Shown piece after piece: positions 7,614 to 17,485 of a stretch of 64,000 nucleotides of DNA (within the stretch, counting starts at the first letter, position 1; each line of letters starts with the position of its first letter). The stretch lies in the NCBI GenBank assembly GCA_021802825.1, contig JAJZRG010000006.1, positions 1 through 64,000 on the forward strand, given 5' to 3'. The position numbers and the translations under genes were made by a program. The stretch comes from Chloroflexota bacterium. Its GTDB lineage: Bacteria; Chloroflexota; Limnocylindria; Limnocylindrales; CSP1-4. The notes beneath the pieces were generated by a model. The model was given only the letters and a program-made list of their open reading frames with translations, did no database searches and was not told where the DNA came from.

Positions 7614-8926
7614 GAGGCCGCGCTCCCCTCTGCGAGCGTCTCCGCCCAGCGGCCGGCGACCGCCCGGAGCTCGCCGGCGAGGCTGGGCGCCATCCGCCCG
7701 AAGACCCGCACGTCGCGCTCCCCGTACTCGAGCTCGACCGTGCCCCGCTCCCGCACCCGAGCCAGGAGCTCGCCGGCGGCGTACGGGACGGCGACGTCCA
7801 CGTCCTCCCACAGCGACGCGAGCAGCGCGGCGATCTCGGCGCGCAGCGTGTCGAGCCCGAATCCCATGGTCGCCGACACCAGCACGGTCCCGGACACCGC
7901 CGGCGCCGGCAGCGGGCCGTCCGCCGCCGGGTACAGCAGGTCCGCCTTGTTGAACGCCGTGAGGCGCGGCTTGTCGCCCGCGCCCAGCTCGTCGAGCACC
8001 TGCTGGACGGTGGCGCGGTGCTCGGGGGCGTGGGCGTCGGCCGCGTCCACCACCTCGACCAGCACATCGGCGCGGGTGACCTCCTCGAGCGTCGCGCGGA
8101 AGGCGTCCACGAGCTGGTGCGGCAGCTTGTGGATGAACCCCACGGTGTCGGTGACGATCGCGGTCTGCCCGTCGCCCAGCTTGACCTGGCGGGAGGTCGG
8201 GTCGAGGGTGGCGAACAGCTTGTCCTCGGCCTTGGCCACCTCGCTGCCCACGAGCGCGTTGAGCAGCGTGGACTTGCCGGCGTTGGTGTAGCCCACGATG
8301 GCGACCGTGGGGTACAGCCGCCGGTCGCGCCCCCGGGCCGCGGTCTGGCGCTGGCGCCGGACGTCCTCGACCCGCTCCTTCATCTTCTTGATCCGCTCGC
8401 GGATGAGCCGGCGGTCGGTCTCGAGCTGGGACTCGCCGGGGCCCCGGGTGCCGATGCCGCCGCCCGTGCGCGAGAGGTGCGTCCAGAGGCGCGTCAGGCG
8501 CGGCAGCTGGTACTCGAGCTGGGCGAGCTCCACCTGGAGGCGACCCTCGTGGGTCTGGGCGTGGAGCGCGAAGATGTCGAGGATCAGGCGGCTGCGGTCG
8601 ATGACCTTGACGTTGAGCAGCGACTCGAGGCTCTTCTGCTGCGCGGGCGAGAGCTCGTCGTCGGCGACCAGGATGTCGAAGCCGGTCTCGCTCTTGGCCT
8701 GGAGCAGCGCCTCGGCCTTGCCCTTGCCCACGTACCAGTTGGGGTCCACGTGGCGCCGGTTCTGCCACTCGGCGCCCACGACCTCGGCGCCCGCGGTGGT
8801 CGCCAGCGCGGCGAGCTCGCCCAGGCTGTCCTCCGCCGACCAGCCGGGGTCCTCGCCGGTGTCCACGGCGAGCAGGAACGACTTCTCGATGGGCGGGGCG
8901 AGATCGACGGTGGTGCGCGGACTCAT
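7610..8926 (-). CDS. hflX: GTPase HflX, ribosome-associated
   Basis: A 438-residue GTPase. The N-terminal HflX domain (about 15-150, with WYVGKGKAEAL) and the glycine-rich linker RTGGGIGTRGPGESQLETDRR precede a coiled region and the G domain: P-loop GYTNAGKST (212-220), DTVGF (260-264) and NKAD (326-329). HflX binds the 50S subunit and splits stalled or heat-damaged ribosomes. The ATG at 8926 was chosen because the domain begins there and a TATGCT -10-like box lies 8 nt upstream without an SD, so the gene may have its own leaderless promoter. It lies 125 bp after miaA, an arrangement also common in other bacteria (miaA-hfq-hflX). Confidence 0.95.
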   Translation of the reverse strand: MSPRTTVDLAPPIEKSFLLAVDTGEDPGWSAEDSLGELAALATTAGAEVVGAEWQNRRHVDPNWYVGKGKAEALLQAKSETGFDILVADDELSPAQQKSLESLLNVKVIDRSRLILDIFALHAQTHEGRLQVELAQLEYQLPRLTRLWTHLSRTGGGIGTRGPGESQLETDRRLIRERIKKMKERVEDVRRQRQTAARGRDRRLYPTVAIVGYTNAGKSTLLNALVGSEVAKAEDKLFATLDPTSRQVKLGDGQTAIVTDTVGFIHKLPHQLVDAFRATLEEVTRADVLVEVVDAADAHAPEHRATVQQVLDELGAGDKPRLTAFNKADLLYPAADGPLPAPAVSGTVLVSATMGFGLDTLRAEIAALLASLWEDVDVAVPYAAGELLARVRERGTVELEYGERDVRVFGRMAPSLAGELRAVAGRWAETLAEGSAAS

Positions 8927-8934
8927 GGGCGGCC

Positions 8935-8940
8935 AGCATA
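8935..8940 (-). promoter_or_regulatory. -10 box for hflX (leaderless candidate)
   Basis: TATGCT on the minus strand ends 8 nt before the hflX ATG; no SD sequence is present. Confidence 0.4.
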
Positions 8941-9051
8941 CCGCCCGAGCCCTGCGTCCCGGCGAGACCTCGAACCCGGATGTGGCGGCCGAAGTCGACG
9001 GCATCGTCGAGGTCCGCGACGAGACGGAGGTCGAGGAACTGTAGTGCCGGG

Positions 9052-10044
9052 CTACGCGCCGACGCCCGCCGCGTCCGCGATCGGGAGGAGCCGGTCGAGG
9101 GCCGCGAGGGCGCCGGGGAGCGGGTCGGCCTGCGCGTCGAGGATCGCCAGGCTCCGCTCGGAGCGGAGCCACGTGCGCTGGCGCCGCGCGAACTGCGCGT
9201 TGTGGAGCGCGTCGAGCTCGATCGCCGCCTCGAGCGTGATCTCGCCGTCGAGGTACGCCCAGCTCTCGCGGTAGCCGATGGCGCTGAACGCCGGCAGCGA
9301 GGGGTCGAAGCGCTCGCGGAGGGCGCGCGCCTCCTCCACGAGGCCGGCGTCGAACTGCGACCTCGCGCGGGCCGAGATGCGGCGGCGGTGCTCGAGCGGC
9401 TCGAGCACGAGCTGGAGGCCGACGGCGGGCGCCGGGTAGCCGAGGCGGGCCGGCAGCGGGGCGTCGCCGCGCAGGGTCGCGATCTCCAGCGCGCGCACGA
9501 CCCGGCGGGGGTTCCGGAGGTCCGTCCGCCGGGCGAGGCCGGGCGCCAGGGCGCGCAGCCGCCGGGCCAGCTCGGCGACGCCCCCTCCCGCCAGCTCCGC
9601 CTCGATCCCCGCCCGCACGGCCGCGTCGGACGGGAGGGCGTCGGTGTCGATGCCGGCCATGACGGCCCGGAGCCAGAAGCCGGTGCCGCCGGCGAGGATC
9701 CCGACGCCGCCGCGCGCCCCGAGCGAGCGCAGCGCGCCCAGGGCGTGGTCGCGGAACTGGGCGACGGAGTAGGGCTGGTCGGGCTCGACGAGATCGAGGC
9801 CGTGGTGGACGACCCGTCCCCGCTCCTCGGGCGTCGCCTTCGCCGTGCCGATGTCGAGGCCCCGGTACACCTGCCGGGAATCGGCCGAGATGACCTCGGC
9901 GGGGATGCCGCGGGCGAGCAGGTGCTCCGCGAGCGCGATCGCGACGCCGGTCTTGCCCGTGGCGGTGGCGCCGCCGAGGACAAGGAGCGGCGCGAGGGTC
10001 GGTCCTCCGGGCTGGGCCTGGGGCGCCGGCCCGGGTCCGCTCAG
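9052..10044 (-). CDS. miaA: tRNA dimethylallyltransferase MiaA
   Basis: About 330 residues. MiaA transfers a dimethylallyl group to A37 of tRNAs that read U-starting codons, the substrate for MiaB encoded just upstream. Visible motifs are the P-loop GGATATGKT (about 24-32), the DSRQVYRGLDIGTAK tRNA-contact segment, AGGTGFW and the late FSAIGYRESWAYLDGE. There is no ATG, GTG or TTG between the miaB stop and the P-loop; the first usable codon is a CTG at 10044 that overlaps the miaB TGA as CTGA. This implies a rare CTG start with coupled translation. The downstream boundary is 125 bp before hflX. Confidence 0.93.
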   Translation of the reverse strand: MSGPGPAPQAQPGGPTLAPLLVLGGATATGKTGVAIALAEHLLARGIPAEVISADSRQVYRGLDIGTAKATPEERGRVVHHGLDLVEPDQPYSVAQFRDHALGALRSLGARGGVGILAGGTGFWLRAVMAGIDTDALPSDAAVRAGIEAELAGGGVAELARRLRALAPGLARRTDLRNPRRVVRALEIATLRGDAPLPARLGYPAPAVGLQLVLEPLEHRRRISARARSQFDAGLVEEARALRERFDPSLPAFSAIGYRESWAYLDGEITLEAAIELDALHNAQFARRQRTWLRSERSLAILDAQADPLPGALAALDRLLPIADAAGVGA

Positions 10045-11717
10045 GCGAGCCTCCCGCGGAGGGCGTACGGCCCGGCGTGCTCGATCGCGACGCTGACCAG
10101 CTCGCCGACGAGCGCCGGCGCCCCGGCCACGTGCACGAGCTTGTTCTCGCGCGACCGACCGACCAGGTGCGCGACCCCGTCGGGCAGGTTCCGGAACGCG
10201 TCGCGCGCGCTCGGCGTCCCGGCAGCCTCCTCGTCGGCATCCTCGTGGTCGTGGGCGCGCGGCGGGACCACCGCGTCGAGCAGCACCTCCGCCCTGCGGC
10301 CCAGCCACGCGCGGTTGCGCTCGAGCCCGATCGCCTCCTGGACCGCGAGCAGCTCGACCAGGCGGCGGTGCTTCACGCCTGCCGGGACGTCGTCGGCGAG
10401 GTGGGTCGCGGGCGTGCCGGGCCGCTCGCTGTAGGCGGCGGCGAACACCTGGTCGAAGCGGATGGCCCGCAGCAGGTCGAGCGTCGCCTCGTGCTCGGCC
10501 TCGGTCTCGCCGCAGAACCCGACGATGACGTCCGTGGACAGCGCGATCCCGGGCACCGCCTCGCGGATGCGGGCCAGGCGCTCTGCGTAGTGCGCGACCG
10601 TGTACTGGCGGCCCATCCGGCGGAGCATCGCGTCGCTCCCCGACTGCACCGGCAGGTGGAGCGCCTCGCACACCGAGGGGCAGTCGCGCATGGCCTCGAT
10701 CAGCCGGTCGGAGAGGTCCCACGGGTGGGACGTGACGAAGCGCAGGCGCGGGATCGCGGGCGCGGCGCCACCGTCGGCGCGGATGCCGTCGATCGCGCGG
10801 ATCAGCTCGGCGAGGTCCGGCCGCGCCTCCCGGTCTTGCCGTCGGCCGACGGTCCGCTCGGTGTGGACGTGCGCGAAGCGCCCCTCGGCGGGCAGGTCGT
10901 GGCCGTACGAGTTGACGTTCTGGCCGAGCAGGGTGACCTCGCGGTACCCGGCTTCGGCCAGCGCGCGCGCCTCGGCGACAACCTCGTCGAACGGGCGGCT
11001 CCGCTCCGGGCCGCGGCTGAACGGGACGATGCAGTAGGTGCAGGTCTTGTCGCAGCCGTAGATGATCGGCAGCCAGGCGCTGATGGCCGATCCCCGGCTG
11101 ACGGCCCCGCCGGCGATGGCGTCGGAGCGGGCGCGCACGAGGTGCGTCGCGTCCGACACGAGGTCCCCCTTGACGAGCGTGGTCGCGGCGGTCGCCGCGC
11201 ACACGGCCCTCGCCGGCACCGCGCCCACCGCCCCCTGCGCCGAGGCCAGGCCAAGCCGGTCCACGAGCTCGGGCTCCTCGTCGGGCCGCAGGAACAGGTC
11301 CACCGCCGGGTATCGTCGGGCCAGGGTTGCCCGGTTCGACTCGCGGACGCTGCAACCGGTCAGCACGACGCGCAGGCCCGGGCTCGCGTCCTTGAGCCGC
11401 CGAAGGTGGCCCTGCCGGCCGATGACCTTGGCCTCGGCCGCCTCGCGGATCGCGCAGGTGTTGATCACCACCAGGTCGGCCGCCTCCATCGACGTCGCCT
11501 CGGCACAGCCCGCGCTCAGCAGGCGCCCGGCCATCTCCTCGGAGTCGCTGCGGTTCATCTGGCAGCCCAGCGTCCAGACGAAGAACCGCGGCAGCGCGGG
11601 CGCCTCAGGGCGGAACTCGGCGAGGCGGGCGTCGTCGGGGTCGAGCGGCGCGCGAGGGCCGCTCGGGGCGACGCCGGGCGGGGCGATGTCGAGGACGGGC
11701 AGGGATCGGGACGTCAT
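10041..11717 (-). CDS. miaB: tRNA-2-methylthio-N6-dimethylallyladenosine synthase MiaB
   Basis: A 558-residue radical-SAM methylthiotransferase, longer than the usual ~450. The N-terminal UPF0004 domain has the three auxiliary-cluster cysteines C52, C88 and C122. The radical SAM core has C222, C226 and C229 (GCDKTCTYC). A TRAM domain follows. Extra length lies in the first 45 residues, in a stretch rich in Arg/Asp after NSYGHDLP, and in an acidic HDHEDADEEAAG loop inside the TRAM region. MiaB thiomethylates the isopentenyl-A37 made by MiaA, its immediate neighbour. The ATG at 11717 has no SD but a TACCAT box nine bases upstream. Confidence 0.95.
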   Translation of the reverse strand: MTSRSLPVLDIAPPGVAPSGPRAPLDPDDARLAEFRPEAPALPRFFVWTLGCQMNRSDSEEMAGRLLSAGCAEATSMEAADLVVINTCAIREAAEAKVIGRQGHLRRLKDASPGLRVVLTGCSVRESNRATLARRYPAVDLFLRPDEEPELVDRLGLASAQGAVGAVPARAVCAATAATTLVKGDLVSDATHLVRARSDAIAGGAVSRGSAISAWLPIIYGCDKTCTYCIVPFSRGPERSRPFDEVVAEARALAEAGYREVTLLGQNVNSYGHDLPAEGRFAHVHTERTVGRRQDREARPDLAELIRAIDGIRADGGAAPAIPRLRFVTSHPWDLSDRLIEAMRDCPSVCEALHLPVQSGSDAMLRRMGRQYTVAHYAERLARIREAVPGIALSTDVIVGFCGETEAEHEATLDLLRAIRFDQVFAAAYSERPGTPATHLADDVPAGVKHRRLVELLAVQEAIGLERNRAWLGRRAEVLLDAVVPPRAHDHEDADEEAAGTPSARDAFRNLPDGVAHLVGRSRENKLVHVAGAPALVGELVSVAIEHAGPYALRGRLA

Positions 11718-11726
11718 GGCCTGTGC

Positions 11727-11732
11727 ATGGTA
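11727..11732 (-). promoter_or_regulatory. -10 box for miaB
   Basis: TACCAT on the minus strand ends 9 nt before the miaB ATG; no SD is visible. Confidence 0.35.
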
Positions 11733-11794
11733 GCGAGTCCCGCGATGCCGGCCGGGCCGGTCACGCCCGCACGCCAACCCAGGGCCGGGCCGGA

Positions 11795-11800
11795 TACGAT
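11795..11800 (+). promoter_or_regulatory. -10 box for leaderless terC
   Basis: TACGAT ends exactly 6 nt before the terC ATG at 11807. There is no SD. The 89-bp miaB/terC intergenic region therefore holds two divergent promoters. Confidence 0.5.
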
Positions 11801-11806
11801 CTGGAC

Positions 11807-12548
<742 letters not shown>

Positions 12549-12577
<29 letters not shown>

Positions 12578-13472
12578 GGGCTGCCAGCAACCCGTCGATC
12601 AGCCACTGCGGCAGCACTAGCTCGGCATGCGTGTCTGCATACGGGCCGTGGTCGCCGTGGTAGTCGGAGCCGCCGGTCTCGACCAGCCCCAGCGACCGGG
12701 CGAAGGCCGACATCGCCAAGCGCGTCTCGGGCAGGAACGAGCGGTGGTGCGTCTCGAGCCCGTCGAGCCCGGCCGCCATGAGCTCGCGGATCAGCGGCTG
12801 GCGGGCCGGCGCGTCGGAGAAATGCGCGAGCGACGCCAGTCCGCCCGCCGCGCGGACGGTGCGGATGGCGGCGATCGGGTCCAGCCCGCGGCGCGGCACG
12901 TACGCTGGGCACCCCGCGCCGATGATCCGCGTGAACGCGTCCTGCACGTCGACCGCGTGGCCGGCGGCGATCAGCGCCCGCGCGATCGTCGGCCGGCCGA
13001 GCGCGTCATCGGCGGTGACGTCCAGCCGCGCCACCTGCTCGTCGATCGCGATGTCGAGGTTGCGGAGGCGGTCCACCATGGCGTAGAAGCGGATGCGGCG
13101 GGCATCCCGCTGCGTCACGAGCGCCGCCTCGAACGCCGCGTCGCCCGGATCGACGCCCAGGCCCAGGATGTGGAGCTCGCCCTCGGGCAGCTCACCCGCC
13201 AGGCGGCCCGCCACCGAGTTGATCTCGACCGCCGGGATGAGCGTGAAGCCGTCCGGTGGCGGCGCGGCGCCTGCGGCCGTCAGCTCGCGGTAGGCGGCGA
13301 GGTTGTCATGGTCGGCGATCGCGAGCAGTCGGACCCCAGCCTCGCGCGCCTGGCGGACCAGCTCGGCCGGCTCCAGCACGCCGTCGGAGCGCGTCGTGTG
13401 GGTGTGGAAGTCCGCGGCGGCCGTGCCGGGGGCCGTCGGGCGCTCGTCAGGGCGGGCATGACGGGCAGCCAC
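12549..13472 (-). CDS. PHP-domain phosphoesterase (YciV/RNase AM-like)
   Basis: A 307-residue PHP domain protein. The metal motif DFHTHTTRSDG (about 21-31) is followed by IADHDN, PAVEIN, the RPTIARAL segment and the late GGSDYHGDH, matching the YciV/TrpH group. Characterised members are 5'-3' exonucleases acting on short RNA (RNase AM) or 3',5'-nucleoside bisphosphates. The GTG start is 2 nt after the stop of the ymdB-like gene. Together with ymdB and rny this forms a small RNA-turnover cluster. The last 29 bp overlap terC on the other strand. Confidence 0.85.
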
Positions 13473-13474
13473 GG

Positions 13475-14338
13475 CTAGACCTCGACGAGCCGCTGGACGC
13501 GCTCGACCTGCAGCGCCCGGCCGGTCGCGGGGTCGATGTCCACCTGGCAGGCGTTGAACACCACCGGCCCCTGCCCCACCTCGAAGCGCGTCGGCAGGGC
13601 GTTGATGAACCGCGGCAGGACGGTGGCGGGGTCGAAGCCGATCACGCTCCACAGCGGCCCGGTCATGCCCAGGTCCGTCTGGTAGGCGGTGCCCCTGGGC
13701 AGGATCCGCTCGTCGCCGGTGACCACGTGCGTGTGCGTGCCCACGACCGCGGACACCCGCCCGTCGAGGTGCAGCCCGAGCGCGTTCTTCTCGGACGTGA
13801 TCTCGCAGTGGAAGTCCACGAGGCGGATCGGCGGCAGCGGGTCGGCCGCCTCGTCGAGCAGGTGGTCGGCGTCGGTGAACGGGTTGTCGATTGGCTGCAT
13901 GTAGGTCCGGCCCTGGAGGTTGATCACTACCAGCTCCGACCCGTCGAGGGCCGTGTACGCGCCCCAGCCCCGCCCGGGCACGTTGTGGGTCCCGTAGTTG
14001 AGCGGCCGCAGGATCCGGTCGTTGCGGTCGAGCGCCTCGTAGATCTCGCGCTTGTCCCAGATGTGGTTGCCGCTGGTGATGACGTCCACGCCGGCCGCGA
14101 ACAGCATGTCGGCGGTGGCGGACGTCAGCCCCATGCCGCCCGCGAGATTCTCGCCGTTGGCGGTGACGAAGTCGATGCCGCGCTCCTCGCGCAGCCCGTG
14201 CAGGACCTGTTCGACGGCCTGGCGCCCCGGCTTGCCGATGACGTCGCCGACCATCAGGACCCGGCAGGCGCCGGGCGGCCGTGGCGCGTTGCCATTGGGC
14301 GGGTTGCCGAGCCCGGCTCGCTCGCTGCGGGCGGCCAT
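13475..14338 (-). CDS. YmdB-like metallophosphoesterase (TIGR00282 family)
   Basis: A 287-residue calcineurin-like phosphoesterase of the family that contains Bacillus YmdB, which hydrolyses 2',3'-cyclic nucleotides and affects RNase Y-dependent RNA levels. Metal-site motifs are visible: GDVIGKPGR (D32), TANGENLAGG, SGNHIWDK, VDFHCEITSEK and GTHTHV. The family often lies next to rny, as it does here. The first ~25 residues (NPPNGNAPRPPG) are probably a disordered leader, so the real start could be slightly downstream, although CRVLMVGDVIG must be kept. It is separated from rny by a 342-bp repeat-bearing gap. Confidence 0.9.
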   Translation of the reverse strand: MAARSERAGLGNPPNGNAPRPPGACRVLMVGDVIGKPGRQAVEQVLHGLREERGIDFVTANGENLAGGMGLTSATADMLFAAGVDVITSGNHIWDKREIYEALDRNDRILRPLNYGTHNVPGRGWGAYTALDGSELVVINLQGRTYMQPIDNPFTDADHLLDEAADPLPPIRLVDFHCEITSEKNALGLHLDGRVSAVVGTHTHVVTGDERILPRGTAYQTDLGMTGPLWSVIGFDPATVLPRFINALPTRFEVGQGPVVFNACQVDIDPATGRALQVERVQRLVEV

Positions 14339-14533
14339 CAGGGGACCAAGAGGGTGCGCATCGACCGAATCTATCAGCGGGGACCGCCAAGAGGCGGCCG
14401 AGGATCCAATGAGGCGTCCGAGGATCCGGATGTGCCCCCTGCTGGCCGCTCTGTCCTCCGATCCGCTTCGGAGCGTGTCCGCCGCGTCACCGATGGCGCT
14501 GCGCGCATCATTGCCGACGGCCCACCGGCCGGA

Positions 14534-14552
14534 CGATGCGCGTCGCGCATCA
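14534..14552. repeat. GATGC/GCATC palindrome, copy 1
   Basis: CGATGCGCGTCGCGCATCA, a near-perfect dyad. It is the reverse-complement orientation of copy 2. Confidence 0.55.
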
Positions 14553-14636
14553 GGCCGGTGGATTGCGGCCGTTGTGGAGCTGGATCGGGTCGGTCTGATG
14601 CGCCCTGGGCAACACGGCGACCCCACCCGGCCGAGA

Positions 14637-14656
14637 TTGATGCCGGACGCGCATCG
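14637..14656. repeat. GATGC/GCATC palindrome, copy 2
   Basis: TTGATGCCGGACGCGCATCG. With its flanks it matches 21270-21314 for about 40 bp with few differences and one 5-bp indel. Confidence 0.6.
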
Positions 14657-14680
14657 GCCCGCGAGCGGCCGGCTCAGGTG

Positions 14681-16210
14681 CTACTTCGCGTACTCGGTCG
14701 CGCGCGTCTCGCGGATGACCGTGACCTTGATCTGGCCCGGGTAGGTCAGGCTGTCCTCGATCTTCTTGACGATGTCGCGCGCCAGCCGCGTGGCCGAGAG
14801 GTCGTCGATCTCCTCCGGCCGGACCAGGATGCGCACCTCGCGCCCGGCCTGGACCGCGAACGAGCGCTCGACCCCCGTGAAGCTCTCGGCGATCGCCTGG
14901 AGGTCCTCGAGCCGCTTGACGTAGGTCTCCATCGTCTCGCCGCGAGCGCCCGGACGGGACGCGCTGATCGCGTCGGCGACCTGGACGATCGGCGCCTCGA
15001 TGCAGGCGTACTCGACCTCCTGGTGGTGCGCGGCGATGCCGTTGACCACCTTGAACGGCATGTTGTGCTTCTGGGCGATCGACGCGCCGATGGCCGCGTG
15101 CGGGCCCTCGACCTCGTGGTCCACAGCCTTGCCGATGTCGTGGAGCAGGCCGCCGATCTTGGCGGCCTGGACGTCGGCGCCGAGCTCCGCCGCCATGATC
15201 GCGGCCAGGTGGCTGGTCTCGACCGAGTGGATGAGCACGTTCTGCCCATACGAGGTGCGGTACTTGAGCCGGCCGATCAGCTTGACGAGCTCGGACGGCA
15301 GCCCGGGGACGCCCGCGTCGTAGACGGCCTGCTCGCCCGCCTGGCGGATGACGAGGTCCACCTCGGCACGGGCCTTGGTGACGACCTCCTCGATGCGACC
15401 CGGGTGGATCCGGCCGTCGGCGATCAGCTTGGTGAGCGCGAGGCGCGCCACCTCTCGGCGGACGGGGTCGAAGCCCGACAGCACGACGGTCTCGGGCGTG
15501 TCGTCGATGATGAGGTCGATGCCGGTGGCCTGCTCGAGGGCCCGGATGTTGCGGCCCTCGCGGCCGATGATGCGGCCCTTCATCTCGTCGCTGGGCAGGT
15601 GGACGACGGTGACGGTGTGCTCGGCCGTGTGGTCGGCGGCGACGCGCTGCATGGCGGTCACGATGATCTCGCGCGCCTTGTCCTGGGCCTCGTCGCGGGC
15701 GCGCCGCTCGATGGACCGCGCGAGCTTGACGGCATCGTGCTCCGCCTCGTCCCGGATCGCCTCGAGGAGGATGCCCTTGGCGTCCTCGGCCGACAGCCCG
15801 GACACGCGCTCGAGGGCCGCCACGCGCTCCTGGTTGAGTCGACCCAGCTCATCGCGCTGCTTCTCGATCTCGCGCTCGCGGTCGTTGATCTTGCGGGCCT
15901 TCTCCTCGAGGAGGTCGGCGCGCTGGTCGAGCTGCTCGTCGCGGTTGAGCAGCCGCCGCTCGAGGCCCTGGAGCTCGGACCGCTTCGCGCGCGCCTCCTC
16001 CTCGGCCTCGCGCTGCAGCCGCAGCTTCTCGTCCTTGGCCTCGAGGATCATGTCCTTCTGCTGAGCGCGCGCCTCGGCGACGATGCGGGCGGCCTTGTCG
16101 TTGGCCGCCTTGACCGCCTGGTTGGCCCACACGCCGCGCACGAGGAAGCCGGCGACAACGCCGACAGCGCCTGCGATCACCGCCACCGCGGCGACAGCAA
16201 CCCAATCCAT
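14681..16210 (-). CDS. rny: Ribonuclease Y
   Basis: A 509-residue endoribonuclease anchored to the membrane. Order of parts: N-terminal transmembrane helix (about 3-26), a long charged coiled coil (about 30-190), a KH RNA-binding domain with [12 protein letters not shown] (212-223), and an HD domain with [12 protein letters not shown] (357-358 being the HD pair). RNase Y starts mRNA decay in bacteria lacking RNase E. The ATG at 16210 has a good SD (GGGGAGG, about 8 nt upstream). A TAGGCT box with a TG extension at 16397-16392 may be its promoter. The C-terminus, ending in [13 protein letters not shown], is typical of the family. Confidence 0.96.
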   Translation of the reverse strand: MDWVAVAAVAVIAGAVGVVAGFLVRGVWANQAVKAANDKAARIVAEARAQQKDMILEAKDEKLRLQREAEEEARAKRSELQGLERRLLNRDEQLDQRADLLEEKARKINDREREIEKQRDELGRLNQERVAALERVSGLSAEDAKGILLEAIRDEAEHDAVKLARSIERRARDEAQDKAREIIVTAMQRVAADHTAEHTVTVVHLPSDEMKGRIIGREGRNIRALEQATGIDLIIDDTPETVVLSGFDPVRREVARLALTKLIADGRIHPGRIEEVVTKARAEVDLVIRQAGEQAVYDAGVPGLPSELVKLIGRLKYRTSYGQNVLIHSVETSHLAAIMAAELGADVQAAKIGGLLHDIGKAVDHEVEGPHAAIGASIAQKHNMPFKVVNGIAAHHQEVEYACIEAPIVQVADAISASRPGARGETMETYVKRLEDLQAIAESFTGVERSFAVQAGREVRILVRPEEIDDLSATRLARDIVKKIEDSLTYPGQIKVTVIRETRATEYAK

Positions 16211-16454
16211 ATTCGGATCCTCCCCCGCGGCCGGGTGAATGGGCCGAGGGTGTTTGACGAGTCGATCGGGCACGGCAGCTGTCGGCTTGTCGCGTTGGGC
16301 ACGGGGCCGGGGCGCCACTCGGCGCTGGTCCGGCCTCAGCCGAGGCTGCGGCTCGTCCGGCGCGGCCCTGAGGTCCGCGGTCCGGTGCGCGTAGCCTACA
16401 GCCTCGGACCGGAACCGGCTCGCAACTCTCAGGATTCGGGACAGTGCCCCGAGC

Positions 16455-16853
16455 TCAGCGTCGCCCGATGGCCGCCAAGTCGGCGGCCGCGCGCGTGAAG
16501 GCGGCGAGGCGCGGGTCGCGCAGGTCCTCAGGGTTCGTCAGCGTGAACCAGCGGGCGCGCTTCGTCTCGCCCTCGCCCTGGAGCGTGCCGTCCCGGTCGA
16601 GGAGCATGACGCCCCACGGGAAGCCGAGGTGGACGTGGGCGCGCTCGGGCATGATCCAGGCGATGAACGCGGTGCGACGTCCGCCGATCGGGATGTCGTA
16701 GCCGATGACCCTCCAGCCCTGACGCACGCGCTCCACCGCCTCGGGCACGGCGGCGAGCACGACCTCCCGAAGGCTGTCTGCGAGGGCGGCCATTGCCGGC
16801 GGGCAGTCTTCCAGCAGGACCTCGGGCGGCACGCTGTCGGCCCGATCCGTCAA
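16455..16853 (-). CDS. DUF1801 (YdhG-like) domain protein
   Basis: A 132-residue protein of the DUF1801/YdhG fold. It has the typical N-terminal helix that ends in [19 protein letters not shown] and the beta-sheet core with [19 protein letters not shown]. Biochemical function is not established; the fold resembles a frataxin-like iron chaperone. The TTG start overlaps the recX stop as TTGA, so it is translated from the recA-recX transcript. Why it belongs with recombination genes is unclear. Confidence 0.8.
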   Translation of the reverse strand: MTDRADSVPPEVLLEDCPPAMAALADSLREVVLAAVPEAVERVRQGWRVIGYDIPIGGRRTAFIAWIMPERAHVHLGFPWGVMLLDRDGTLQGEGETKRARWFTLTNPEDLRDPRLAAFTRAAADLAAIGRR

Positions 16854-17476
16854 GCGCCCGGCCCTCCCCCGAGATCCTCGTCAGCGGCCTCCGCCGACGC
16901 CGCCAGCGTGCGCTTCGCCACCGTCGAGCACACGTCGGGCGCGAACCCGTTGCGGGCGAGGAGCGCGTAGGCGCGCTGGAGCCGACGGCGAGGGTCGGCC
17001 TCGCGCAGGATGGGTCCGAGCTTCTTCGCGAGCAGGCGCTCCGCGGCCGCCTCGTCGGGGTTGGGCGCGCCCTCGCCGTCCGTCGCCGCGACCGCCGCGC
17101 CCTCGCGCCGCTCGTCGAGCACGGCGTCCACCAGCGCGCGCTCCACGCCCTTCTGCCCGAGCTCGCGCCGGAGCGCGTGCTCGCCGCGCGGCCGCGCCCG
17201 ATCCCGCGACTCCACCCATGCTCGGGCGAATGCGTCGTCGTCGAGATAGCCCACGGTGAGCAGCTTGGCGACCGCCTCGTCGACCATGTCCGGGCGAAAA
17301 CCCAAGAGCAGCAGCTTGCGCCGGACCTCGGCCTCGGAGCGCGGGCGCGCCTCGAGGAACCGGGCCGCGGCGTCGAGCACCTCGGCGGGGTCGTCGGATG
17401 CAGCGCGCTGCTCGCGCCGCTGCGCGAGGGTGGGCTTGGGGCGCCTTGGCGCGCAGCCCGTGCGCTCGTCGCTCAC
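16850..17476 (-). CDS. recX: Regulatory protein RecX
   Basis: A 208-residue RecX. The three-helix repeats are recognisable: a first repeat with ARFLEARPRSEAEVRRKLLLLGF, a second with LLTVGYLDDDAFARAWVESRDRARPRGEHALRREL, and a third near RRRLQRAYALLARNGF. RecX binds RecA filaments and modulates their activity. The GTG start lies 9 nt after the recA stop, the usual recA-recX arrangement. An Ala/Gly-rich linker (about 130-145) and a C-terminal tail lengthen it compared with the E. coli protein (166 aa). Confidence 0.92.
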   Translation of the reverse strand: MSDERTGCAPRRPKPTLAQRREQRAASDDPAEVLDAAARFLEARPRSEAEVRRKLLLLGFRPDMVDEAVAKLLTVGYLDDDAFARAWVESRDRARPRGEHALRRELGQKGVERALVDAVLDERREGAAVAATDGEGAPNPDEAAAERLLAKKLGPILREADPRRRLQRAYALLARNGFAPDVCSTVAKRTLAASAEAADEDLGGGPGA

Positions 17477-17485
17477 GCGACCGAC

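Larger units (their letters stand above)
14339..14680. other. Intergenic region with GATGC-type palindromes (ymdB-rny)
   Basis: No gene seen. Contains two copies of a roughly 20-bp imperfect palindrome, CGATGCGCGTCGCGCATCA (14534-14552) and TTGATGCCGGACGCGCATCG (14637-14656). The second is followed by a CCGCGAGCGGCC-like tail that recurs near 21302. Confidence 0.6.

Noticed and set aside
8927-9044. Small plus-strand acidic peptide (ending VRDETEVEEL) between miaA and hflX
   Set aside because: No start codon with SD and the reading frame is the tail of a longer antisense shadow of hflX.
13256-16498. 1080-residue open frame on the plus strand
   Set aside because: It is the antisense shadow of rny, ymdB and the PHP gene; its composition (Arg/Gly/Asp/Val repeats) mirrors their codons and it has no domain motif.
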